A DNA stretch of 64,000 bases from Actinobacteria bacterium HGW-Actinobacteria-4 (GTDB taxonomy: Bacteria > Actinomycetota > Actinomycetes > Actinomycetales > Demequinaceae): contig PHEW01000003.1 in assembly GCA_002841315.1 (NCBI GenBank), positions 186,001-250,000 of the forward strand. Reading direction: 5' to 3'. Numbering within the stretch: the stretch's first letter is position 1; every line of letters begins with the position of its first letter. The notes under the pieces are model-generated. The model was not told where the DNA came from and ran no database searches. It saw nothing but the letters and a program-made list of their open reading frames with translations. The position numbers were made by a program, and so were the translations under genes. Of this stretch, positions 18,171 through 25,202 are shown one piece after another.

Positions 18171-18640
18171 CGGAGTTTACGCACTTGGATTCAGCTGGGC
18201 ACGCGCGCATGGTGGATGTCTCCGCCAAGGTGCCGAGTGTCCGGTCCGCGACGGCGCGTGCCGTTGTCGCCTGCTCCGAGTCGGTGGTGAGTGCCCTCCG
18301 TGACGGTAGCGTTCCCAAGGGGGACGTCTTGGCTGTCGCGCGTGTCGCCGGGATAGCCGCAGCGAAGAAGACTCCGGACCTGCTGCCCTTAGCGCACGTT
18401 ATTGGCGTCCACGGCGTTGTCGTTGACCTCGAGGTGACCGGCGGCGGCGTGGTGATCACGGCGACAGTCACGACCGCAGACCGAACCGGTGTGGAGATGG
18501 AAGCGTTGACTGCCGCGAGTGTGGCAGCGCTCAACGTGATCGACATGGTGAAGGGCCTCGACAAGTCCACCAGCATCGCCGAGGTCAAGCTGATCGCGAA
18601 GAATGGCGGCAAGTCTGGTTCGTGGCGAGCGGCACCGTGA
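18167..18640 (+). CDS. moaC: Cyclic pyranopterin monophosphate synthase
   Basis: Acts after MoaA to form cyclic pyranopterin monophosphate, the first stable intermediate of the molybdenum cofactor. 157 residues from ATG 18167, normal length. Motifs HARMVDVSAKVPSVRSATA at the N-terminus, PLAHVIGVHGV in the middle, and TGVEMEALTAASVAALNVID with IAEVKLIAKNGGKSG at the end carry the conserved active-site residues. Overlaps moeA by four bases. Confidence 0.97.
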   Translation: MTEFTHLDSAGHARMVDVSAKVPSVRSATARAVVACSESVVSALRDGSVPKGDVLAVARVAGIAAAKKTPDLLPLAHVIGVHGVVVDLEVTGGGVVITATVTTADRTGVEMEALTAASVAALNVIDMVKGLDKSTSIAEVKLIAKNGGKSGSWRAAP

Positions 18641-19224
18641 CCGAACCGATGACGTATTCCGCTGTGATCGTTGCCGGGGGTGCTGCGCGGCGGCTCGGAG
18701 GGGTCTCGAAGCCCCTCATCGATATCAACGGCACCAACCTGATCCAGTACGCGCTCAACGCTGCACGGCGAGCCACCCAGACCGTCGTGGTGGGGCCTAT
18801 CACCGTGCATCATCCGGCGTCCCTCACCACCTCGGAGGAGCCACCGGGCGGCGGTCCCGTGGCGGGCCTCGCCGCTGGCCTCGCCCGCGTCGACCCGGCA
18901 CCATCATGGGTGCTGGTGCTCGCGTGTGACACGCCCCGCGCTGAGCGCGCCGTGCATGGCCTCGAAGCTGCCGCCCGCGACTGCCCAGCCGGAACCGATG
19001 GCGTGTGGATGACTGATCCCCGTGGTCGCGAGCAGCCGTTGTTGGCGCTGTACCGCGCGGCCGCCCTGCACAGCGCGATCGCATCCCTCGACACTGTGGT
19101 CGGTACGTCGATGCGAGCATTGACCTCCGCGTTGGCGATGGCAGCGGTGCCCGACCCCATGAACCTCAGCCATGATGCAGACACGTGGGAAGACGTCGAA
19201 ACACTACGTAAGGAGATGCTGTGA
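18637..19224 (+). CDS. mobA: Molybdenum cofactor guanylyltransferase
   Basis: Adds GMP to Mo-molybdopterin to make the MGD form used by the DMSO-reductase family, here the nitrate reductase. 195 residues if started at GTG 18637, which overlaps the moaC stop as GTGA; GTG 18622 and ATG 18649 are alternatives. The nucleotide motif VIVAGGAARRLGGVSKPL is complete, followed by GPVAGLAAGLA and LVLACDTPR, where the family has the metal-binding Asp. Its presence in the operon shows which cofactor variant the reductase uses. Confidence 0.9.
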   Translation: MTEPMTYSAVIVAGGAARRLGGVSKPLIDINGTNLIQYALNAARRATQTVVVGPITVHHPASLTTSEEPPGGGPVAGLAAGLARVDPAPSWVLVLACDTPRAERAVHGLEAAARDCPAGTDGVWMTDPRGREQPLLALYRAAALHSAIASLDTVVGTSMRALTSALAMAAVPDPMNLSHDADTWEDVETLRKEML

Positions 19225-19484
19225 GTGACTCCAACCAACTCGAAGCATGGGTTGCCGCGCTCGCGCGCGAACTCGATCTCGATCTCACCAACGTGGACGT
19301 GGCGGCACTGTTGGATGTGGCCCGCGACGCCGCGCACGGCGTGACCCGCCCCGCGGCCCCGCTCGCGACGTACCTGGTGGGCTACGCAACCGGTCTACGC
19401 AACTCGGATCCGGCTGCGTTCGATCACGCTACCGCCGTGACCTCAGAACTCGCGCGCCGATGGGTCGAGGAGATGCCGGGCTGA
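19221..19484 (+). CDS. DUF6457 family small protein
   Basis: 87-residue acidic helical protein beginning LEAWVAALARELDLDL and ending in a second helix (TSELARRWVEEM). It matches the actinobacterial DUF6457 family as far as can be judged by eye. No catalytic motif, signal peptide or membrane segment. It sits between mobA and moaD with overlaps on both sides (GTGA at the start, TGATG at the end). Function is not known; the position suggests a helper in cofactor assembly or in MobA/MoaD handling. Confidence 0.8.
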   Translation: MSDSNQLEAWVAALARELDLDLTNVDVAALLDVARDAAHGVTRPAAPLATYLVGYATGLRNSDPAAFDHATAVTSELARRWVEEMPG

Positions 19485-19720
19485 TGGCCGTTGTCAGGTT
19501 CTTTGCGGCCGCGGCAGAGGCTGCGGGGGTGGAGCAAACAGTGGTCGACGCGCCCTCGACAGGGGCTCTCCGGGACCAGCTCGTTGGTGCTTATGGTGAA
19601 CAGTTCGAGCGGGTCCTGAACCAGTGCGCGCTACTCGTTGACGGGGTTCGGCGGGATGGGGATTTCCCGATCGCTGACGACTCTCGTGTGGATGTGTTGC
19701 CGCCGTTCGCCGGTGGCTAG
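19484..19720 (+). CDS. moaD: Molybdopterin synthase sulfur-carrier subunit
   Basis: 78-residue ubiquitin-like protein that carries the thiocarboxylate sulfur for MoaE. It starts VVRFFAAAAEAAG and ends in the required Gly-Gly (LPPFAGG). ATG 19484 overlaps the previous stop. Last gene of the plus-strand operon; its TAG stop lies inside a CTAG that also provides the TAG stop of moaA on the other strand. Confidence 0.93.
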   Translation: MAVVRFFAAAAEAAGVEQTVVDAPSTGALRDQLVGAYGEQFERVLNQCALLVDGVRRDGDFPIADDSRVDVLPPFAGG

Positions 19721-20721
19721 CCGCCGATGGCGCTCATGGGGCGCTCGGGTTGCAGAAACGACGGATCGTCGATGCCGTGGCCCGGCTGTTTGAGCCCTAA
19801 GCATGCGCGGATTGCCAAGGCGAGGGCGTCATCGTCCGCACCAGAGCGCATGAGCCCACGCAAGTCAGACTCCTCGCGCGCGAACAGGCACGCTCGCAGC
19901 TGACCGTCCGCAGTGAGCCGCACGCGATCGCACGTACCGCAGAACGGGCGGGAAACCGAGGCGATGACCCCCACCGAGGCGGGGCCACCGTCGATCCACC
20001 ACGTCTGCGCAGGCGCCGCGCCGCGCCCTGCCCGGTCAGTCAGGGTGAAGTGTTCAGCGAGGCGGTCAAGGATCTCCTCACCCGTCACCATCTCGGAACG
20101 CTCCCACGTGTGGCCCGCGTCAAGGGGCATCTGCTCGATGAACCGCATCTGAAAACCCTTGTGGATGGCGAAGCGCGTGAGGTCCACCACCTCGTCGTCG
20201 TTCACGCCCCGCATCGCGACCGCATTGATCTTGATGGGCGCGAAGCCGACCGCCTTCGCGGCGGCGAGGCCGGCGAGGGTGTCATGCAGGCGATCGCGCC
20301 TGGTGAGTTCGGTGAAGCGGTCGCGGCGCAGGGTGTCGAGCGAGACGTTGACACGGGTGAGGCCAGCGTCGCGCAATCCGGAGGCGAGCCCGGGCAGCCG
20401 CAGACCATTGGTGGTAAGCGAAATCTCGGGATGTCCCGCAGGGCCTTGGAGGCGGGCGAGCCTCGCGACAACGTCGACCACATCGGGCCGCAGGAGCGGC
20501 TCGCCACCCGTGAGGCGGATCTCGGCGATGCCTTGCTCGACGGCGACTCGAGCCAAGCGCACGATCTCGTCGGTGCTGAGCACGGTCTCGGAGGCCAGCC
20601 ACGGGACTCCCTCTGCTGGCATGCAGTAGGTACAGCGCAGCGAGCAGCGGTCGGTCAGGCTGATGCGCAAGTCGCGGTGAACCCTGCCGAAGCGGTCCAC
20701 CAACGGCGCCGGCGCGCTCAC
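19717..20721 (-). CDS. moaA: GTP 3',8-cyclase
   Basis: Radical SAM enzyme for the first step of molybdenum cofactor synthesis. 334 residues from the GTG at 20721, which overlaps the moaE stop as GTGA; an ATG 15 bases upstream is less likely. N-terminal cluster motif CSLRCTYC, LTGGEPLLRPD, and the C-terminal cluster motif FCGTCDRVRLTADGQLRAC are intact, and the protein ends in the functionally important Gly-Gly. Third gene of the minus-strand mog-moaE-moaA operon. Confidence 0.96.
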   Translation of the reverse strand: MSAPAPLVDRFGRVHRDLRISLTDRCSLRCTYCMPAEGVPWLASETVLSTDEIVRLARVAVEQGIAEIRLTGGEPLLRPDVVDVVARLARLQGPAGHPEISLTTNGLRLPGLASGLRDAGLTRVNVSLDTLRRDRFTELTRRDRLHDTLAGLAAAKAVGFAPIKINAVAMRGVNDDEVVDLTRFAIHKGFQMRFIEQMPLDAGHTWERSEMVTGEEILDRLAEHFTLTDRAGRGAAPAQTWWIDGGPASVGVIASVSRPFCGTCDRVRLTADGQLRACLFAREESDLRGLMRSGADDDALALAIRACLGLKQPGHGIDDPSFLQPERPMSAIGG

Positions 20722-21134
20722 GTGATGCCCACCCACGTGTGGGATCCGTCAGCCAAGATCTCCCGCTTCCACACCGGCAGGTCGGCCTTCACGCGCTCCA
20801 CCACGGCGGCACATGCCGCCAGAGCCTGTGTTCGGTGAGCGCTGGCGGCGGCCACCACCACCGCAACCTCGCCCACGGCGAGCAGGCCCGTGCGGTGGCT
20901 GACGGCAACCACGACGTCGTTGCCGATGCATTCAGCGACGATGCTTCGCAGCACGGCCTCGGCGTCGGGGTGGGCGGTGTACTCGAGATGCGTCACCTCG
21001 CCCGTCACGCTGGGATCGTGGTCACGCACGGTCCCCATGAATGTCGATATCGCTCCATGGCGGGCGTCCGCAACCGCGCTCACATGGGCGTCGAGCGAGA
21101 GCGGCTGCGCGGTGACCGCGGCGATTGCGATCAA
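20718..21134 (-). CDS. moaE: Molybdopterin synthase catalytic subunit
   Basis: Large subunit of molybdopterin synthase, partner of MoaD. 138 residues; GAISTFMGTVRDHD and LEYTAHPDAEAVL fit the N-terminal half, and VAVSHRTGLLAVGEVAV plus VPVWKKE-like PVWKREILADGSHTW near the C-terminus includes the conserved active-site lysines. The start appears to be TTG at 21134 overlapping the upstream stop (TTGA), a rare start codon used in a coupled position. Stop overlaps moaA. Confidence 0.93.
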   Translation of the reverse strand: MIAIAAVTAQPLSLDAHVSAVADARHGAISTFMGTVRDHDPSVTGEVTHLEYTAHPDAEAVLRSIVAECIGNDVVVAVSHRTGLLAVGEVAVVVAAASAHRTQALAACAAVVERVKADLPVWKREILADGSHTWVGIT

Positions 21135-21631
21135 GGGTGGTCGCCCCCGTCGAGCTGGGACATGAGGTGGGGAAGCACTGTCATCAGCACTCGCATGCCG
21201 CTTGAGACGGCGGCGACGGAACCGGGAAGGTTGATGACCACCGCGCGATGTTCGTGGCCCACGATGCCCGCGAGCCCGCGGGAGAGCATGGCCGCTGGCA
21301 CGGCGTCGGCGTCGGCCCGTCTCAACGCCTCGGTGATGCCGGGGAGCAACTGCGTCACGACGCGCGCGGTTGCCTCGGGGGTGAAATCTCGAGGGCTCAC
21401 GCCGGTGCCGCCGGTAGTGAGCACCAGGCGAGCCCCGGCAGCGAGCGCGCCCCGGACCGCGCTCTCGACCGAGTCCGCGCCGTCGGGGATGGTCGCGTGG
21501 GTGACCTGTGCTCCCGCATTCGTCAACGTTCGCGCGATCACCGGACCCGTGCGGTCCTCGCGTTCGCCGCTCGCACAGCGGTCGGAAACCGTGATGACGG
21601 CCGCAGACGTGCCGGCGAGCGAGGCTTCCAT
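21131..21631 (-). CDS. mog: Molybdopterin adenylyltransferase (MogA/MoaB family)
   Basis: Adenylates molybdopterin before molybdate insertion by MoeA. 166 residues; AAVITVSDRCASGEREDRTG at the N-terminus, LVLTTGGTGVSPRDFTPEA in the middle and VINLPGSVAAV near the C-terminus are the family's nucleotide-binding motifs. It leads the minus-strand operon and is divergent from the ATP-grasp gene at 21737. ATG at 21631 lies six bases after a TAAACT -10 box, so the transcript is probably leaderless. Confidence 0.93.
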   Translation of the reverse strand: MEASLAGTSAAVITVSDRCASGEREDRTGPVIARTLTNAGAQVTHATIPDGADSVESAVRGALAAGARLVLTTGGTGVSPRDFTPEATARVVTQLLPGITEALRRADADAVPAAMLSRGLAGIVGHEHRAVVINLPGSVAAVSSGMRVLMTVLPHLMSQLDGGDHP

Positions 21632-21637
21632 GTGGCG

Positions 21638-21643
21638 AGTTTA
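21638..21643 (-). promoter_or_regulatory. -10 box of the mog-moaE-moaA operon, leaderless
   Basis: TAAACT on the minus strand, followed by six bases and then the mog ATG. With transcription starting about seven bases after a -10 box the first base of the message would be the start codon. No Shine-Dalgarno sequence is present. Confidence 0.5.
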
Positions 21644-21724
21644 GGTTGCTGATGTTTCAGGGGAGTTGCCGGACTGTCGCCACGCGCGCGGCGTCGCTGT
21701 GATGTGCCCGAAACACCACGTGGT

Positions 21725-21730
21725 TAGGCT
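21725..21730 (+). promoter_or_regulatory. -10 box of the ATP-grasp operon, leaderless
   Basis: TAGGCT, six bases before ATG 21737, without a ribosome-binding site. It mirrors the minus-strand promoter of mog in the same 105-base intergenic region. Confidence 0.45.
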
Positions 21731-21736
21731 GACCCC

Positions 21737-23341
21737 ATGGCAACTGAGGCGACGAGCACCCCGTGGACCCGCTACGCGCCCGCCGCGGCGTGGGATGAGG
21801 CCGTCGATGTCAAGGGCAAGGTACGTGAGCCCTACCTCAAGGTTTACGAAGAGATCGCGCGGATGTCCGGCGATGACCTGCGCTCGCGCGCGGAGGCGCT
21901 GGCAAGCACGTACCTCGCGCAGGGTGTGACGTTTGACCATGCAGGTGAGGAGCGGCCGTTCCCTCTCGACATCGTGCCGCGCGTGGTGGGAGCCGAGGAG
22001 TGGGACATCATCTCGCCCGGAATTGCTCAGCGGGTGCGCACCCTGGAGGCCTTCCTCGCCGACGCTTACGGCTCGCAGCGCTGTGTCAACGATGGGCTGG
22101 TGCCGCGCAAGCTCATCACTACTTCCCACCATTTCCACAGAGCCGTCGCAGGCGTGGAGCCAGCCAACGGCGTGCGCGTGCACGTGTCTGGCATCGACCT
22201 CGTGCGCGACCAGCACGGCATTTGGCGGGTGCTCGAGGACAACGTGCGGGTCCCTTCCGGCGTGAGCTACGTGCTGTCCAACCGCCGTGCGATGTCGCAG
22301 ATGTTCCCCGACATGTTCGGTGCGATGGGCGTGAGACCGGTGCTGGAGTACTCGCAGCGACTGCGGTCTACGCTCGCCAAGGCTGCGCCCGAGGGCGTGG
22401 ACGATCCCACCATCGTGGTGCTGACTCCTGGCGTGTTCAACTCTGCCTACTACGAGCACTCGCTGCTAGCACGCACCATGGGCGTCGAGCTAGTCGAAGG
22501 CCGTGACCTCGAAACTCACAACGGCCGCGTCTACATGCGCACCACTGCAGGCCGGCGCCGCGTCGACGTGATCTATCGACGGGTGGACGATGAGTACCTG
22601 GACCCGGTTCAGTTCCGTGCTGACTCCGCGCTGGGCGCGCCCGGCCTCATCAACGCCGCACGGATGGGCAACGTCACCATTGCCAACGCGGTGGGCAACG
22701 GCGTGGCCGACGACAAACTCATGTACACCTACATGCCAGACCTCACGCGCTACTACCTGGGAGAAGAGCCCATTCTGCCCAACGTCGACACGTGGCGCCT
22801 CGAAGAGCCAGCGGCGCTGGTTGAGGTCATGGACAGGCTCGCTGAGCTCGTGGTGAAGCCGGTAGACGGCGCTGGAGGCAAGGGTGTGTTGATTGGCCCC
22901 GCAGCATCGGCGAAGGAGCTCGACAATGCGCGCGCTCTCATCCTGGACGATCCCCGCGGCTGGATCGCGCAGCCAGTGGTGCAGCTGTCCACGGTGCCCA
23001 CACTGACCGACGAGGGCCTCGACCCCCGGCACGTGGACCTGCGCCCGTTCGCCGTCAACGATGGAGACGATGTCTGGGTGCTTCCAGGCGGGCTGACCCG
23101 TGTGGCGCTCGAGAAGGGCCAGTTGATCGTGAACTCGTCCCAAGGCGGTGGGTCCAAGGACACGTGGGTGCTGGGTGGCGTCCGCCATCGCGGCGCGCAT
23201 CCCTCATCGGAGCACTCGGTGGAGTATCCCGGAGTGTCGCCAGTGCCGCAGTCCTCGCACCCTGAGGACTATGCGCACGGCCAGCAGCAGATGCAGCAAC
23301 AGCAAGGCCGTATGGCCCACGGCGGTGACGCAGCATGCTGA
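21737..23341 (+). CDS. Circularly permuted ATP-grasp protein (DUF404/DUF407)
   Basis: 534 residues. The family is thought to form amide or peptide bonds using ATP. Typical stretches are WDIISPGIAQRVRTLEAFLAD, GIWRVLEDNVRVPSGVSYVL and the ATP-grasp part VVKPVDGAGGKGVLIGP. The C-terminal 40 residues are rich in Gln and probably disordered. It is followed by alpha-E and transglutaminase genes, a conserved triad also found in mycobacteria that is proposed to make and process a small peptide; the product is unknown. The stop overlaps the next start by seven bases. Confidence 0.9.
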   Translation: MATEATSTPWTRYAPAAAWDEAVDVKGKVREPYLKVYEEIARMSGDDLRSRAEALASTYLAQGVTFDHAGEERPFPLDIVPRVVGAEEWDIISPGIAQRVRTLEAFLADAYGSQRCVNDGLVPRKLITTSHHFHRAVAGVEPANGVRVHVSGIDLVRDQHGIWRVLEDNVRVPSGVSYVLSNRRAMSQMFPDMFGAMGVRPVLEYSQRLRSTLAKAAPEGVDDPTIVVLTPGVFNSAYYEHSLLARTMGVELVEGRDLETHNGRVYMRTTAGRRRVDVIYRRVDDEYLDPVQFRADSALGAPGLINAARMGNVTIANAVGNGVADDKLMYTYMPDLTRYYLGEEPILPNVDTWRLEEPAALVEVMDRLAELVVKPVDGAGGKGVLIGPAASAKELDNARALILDDPRGWIAQPVVQLSTVPTLTDEGLDPRHVDLRPFAVNDGDDVWVLPGGLTRVALEKGQLIVNSSQGGGSKDTWVLGGVRHRGAHPSSEHSVEYPGVSPVPQSSHPEDYAHGQQQMQQQQGRMAHGGDAAC

Positions 23342-24258
23342 GCCGCATTGCCGAGTCGCTGTTCTGGATCGGTCGCTACGTGGAGCGCGCCGACAACACC
23401 GCGCGGCTGCTCGACGTCCACTTCAATGTGTTGCTCGAAGATCCGTGGGTCGATGAGCCCAGCGCCAATGCCTCGCTCCTTGCGGTCATGAATTGCGAGG
23501 TGGAACTGCCCGCAAGCCGCACCAACGTGCTGACGCACCTGGCCTTCGACTCGTCAAGGGCGTCCTCAATTGCGGGAACGCTCACTGCCGCACGCGAGAA
23601 CGCACGCCGCGCACGCGAGGTGATCTCCACCGAGGTGTGGGAGTCGCTCAACACCACATGGACTCAGTTGGGCAACCGTGCGCGCACGGCCCGGCCGCAT
23701 GACTACTTCTCCTGGGTCCGCGAGCGCACCGCGGTGGTGTGGGGCCTGTCGAGTGCGACCACGTCGCGTGACGATGCCTGGCATTTCATGGAGCTGGGCC
23801 GGTCCCTTGAGCGTGCGGACATGATCGCGAGGTTGCTGATGACGCGCGCCTTCGAAGGGACCATCGGCCCCAACTGGACAACGCTGCTGCGGTCGTGTTC
23901 CGCACACGAGGCATACCTCCGCACGGTGCGATCGCTTGTTTCCGAAGAGCGCGCAGCGGAGTTCCTGCTCATCGACAGGCTGTTCCCGCGTTCCATCGCG
24001 AACAACCTCGCGAAGGCGGAGTCCACGCTGAGCGAGATCGACCCCGGCTCCGATCGCAACGGCATGACCGACCGCGCGCGCCTGGCCTTGGGGCGTGCCC
24101 GCACCAACCTCGAGTACCGTCCCGTAGAACAGATCCTTGGCGACCTGCCCGCGCAAATGGGCGAGGTGCAAGAGGCGTGCGCCGTGGCCTCGAACCTGAT
24201 CCGTGATCGCTTCTTCTTGCCCTCGTCTACTGTGCTGTGGAGCCAGGAGTCCCTATGA
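23335..24258 (+). CDS. Alpha-E domain protein (DUF403)
   Basis: 307-residue all-helical protein with the conserved N-terminus SRIAESLFWIGRYVERADNTAR, repeated later as MELGRSLERADMIARLL around residue 155, which shows the internal duplication of the helical unit. Family members always occur beside permuted ATP-grasp proteins and are presumed partners in the same peptide-forming pathway. No catalytic motif is established. Overlaps the genes on both sides. Confidence 0.9.
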   Translation: MLSRIAESLFWIGRYVERADNTARLLDVHFNVLLEDPWVDEPSANASLLAVMNCEVELPASRTNVLTHLAFDSSRASSIAGTLTAARENARRAREVISTEVWESLNTTWTQLGNRARTARPHDYFSWVRERTAVVWGLSSATTSRDDAWHFMELGRSLERADMIARLLMTRAFEGTIGPNWTTLLRSCSAHEAYLRTVRSLVSEERAAEFLLIDRLFPRSIANNLAKAESTLSEIDPGSDRNGMTDRARLALGRARTNLEYRPVEQILGDLPAQMGEVQEACAVASNLIRDRFFLPSSTVLWSQESL

Positions 24259-25091
24259 GCATCCTCAAGATTGTGCACCGCACCACGTTTGAGTACGACC
24301 ACGAGATCTCCTCGTCCTACAACGAGGCGCGCCTGGTACCTGCGTGGTTGCCCCGGCAGCGAGTGCTGGAGTCGCGCGTGGACATCAGCCCCGTGAGTTG
24401 GCGCACGTCCTACCGCGACTACTGGGAAACCGACGTCATTGCCTTCGAGATCACGGAGTCTCATCGCGCGCTGACCGTCACCTCCACATCGCAGGTTGAA
24501 GTTACTCCGCAGCCCGCGCGGGACGAGCGCAAGTCCTGGGACGAGCTCAGCGGACCCAAGTTCCAGGACCTCCTTGCGGAATACCTGCTGACCTCTCCCG
24601 CGACGGAGCCGACGGCCGAGCTTGCCGACTTCGCCCACGAAGCTGCCGCGAAGGGGTCGCCGGACGATGCCGCGCGCGAGATTTGCGACTACCTGCACCG
24701 GGTCATCAACTACGTTCCAGGGTCCACGGGCGTCCACACGCCGGCGCGCGACGCCTGGGAAGCCCGGTCGGGGGTGTGTCAAGACTTCGCCCACCTCGCG
24801 ATCGGTGCCTTGCGCACCATAGGTATCCCTGCGCGGTATGTGTCCGGCTACTTGCAACCCAAGGCCGATGCAGAGATCGGCGTGGCGATGCATGGCGAGT
24901 CCCACGCGTGGCTCGAGTGGTGGTCGGGGGATTGGTTCGGCTTTGACCCCACCAATGACAAGGAGGCGGGCGAGCATCACGTGATCGTGGCTCGTGCCCG
25001 CGAGTACTCCGACGTCCCGCCGCTGTCCGGTGTGTTTGGCGGTAAGGGGTCCACCCTGTCGGTGAAGGTGAGTGTCACTCAGCTCGCGTAG
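24255..25091 (+). CDS. Transglutaminase-like protein
   Basis: 278 residues from ATG 24255. N-terminal bacterial transglutaminase-associated region (LKIVHRTTFEYDHEISSSYN) followed by the catalytic core: Cys in SGVCQDFAHLAIGALR, His in GESHAWLEWW and Asp in FGFDPTNDKEAGEHH, giving a complete Cys-His-Asp triad. It may act as a peptidase or amide-forming enzyme on the product of the upstream pair. The last codons (CTC GCG TAG) form the first copy of a 22-base tandem repeat. Confidence 0.92.
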   Translation: MSILKIVHRTTFEYDHEISSSYNEARLVPAWLPRQRVLESRVDISPVSWRTSYRDYWETDVIAFEITESHRALTVTSTSQVEVTPQPARDERKSWDELSGPKFQDLLAEYLLTSPATEPTAELADFAHEAAAKGSPDDAAREICDYLHRVINYVPGSTGVHTPARDAWEARSGVCQDFAHLAIGALRTIGIPARYVSGYLQPKADAEIGVAMHGESHAWLEWWSGDWFGFDPTNDKEAGEHHVIVARAREYSDVPPLSGVFGGKGSTLSVKVSVTQLA

Positions 25092-25162
25092 CCGCGCCGC
25101 TGCGCTCGCGTAGCCGCGCCGCTGCGCTCGCGTAGCCGCGCCGCTGCGCTCGCGTAGCCGCC
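25083..25162 (+). repeat. 22-base tandem repeat, three full copies and a partial
   Basis: The unit CTCGCGTAGCCGCGCCGCTG plus CG occurs at 25083, 25105 and 25127, and a 14-base partial copy starts at 25149. The first copy includes the stop codon of the transglutaminase gene, so expansion cannot lengthen that protein. Copies are identical over 22 bases. The repeats fill most of the 111-base gap before leuS. Confidence 0.95.
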
Positions 25163-25190
25163 TCCGTGTTCTGGTGGTGCGCATCACCGC

Positions 25191-25196
25191 TAAAAT
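25191..25196 (+). promoter_or_regulatory. leuS -10 box, leaderless
   Basis: TAAAAT lies six bases before the GTG start of leuS at 25203. No ribosome-binding site is present in between, so the message probably starts at the start codon. The -35 region is weak. Confidence 0.5.
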
Positions 25197-25202
25197 CGGC
25201 GG

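Noticed and set aside
25083..25162. Possible short CRISPR array
   Set aside because: The 22-base units are directly adjacent with no spacers and no cas genes nearby.
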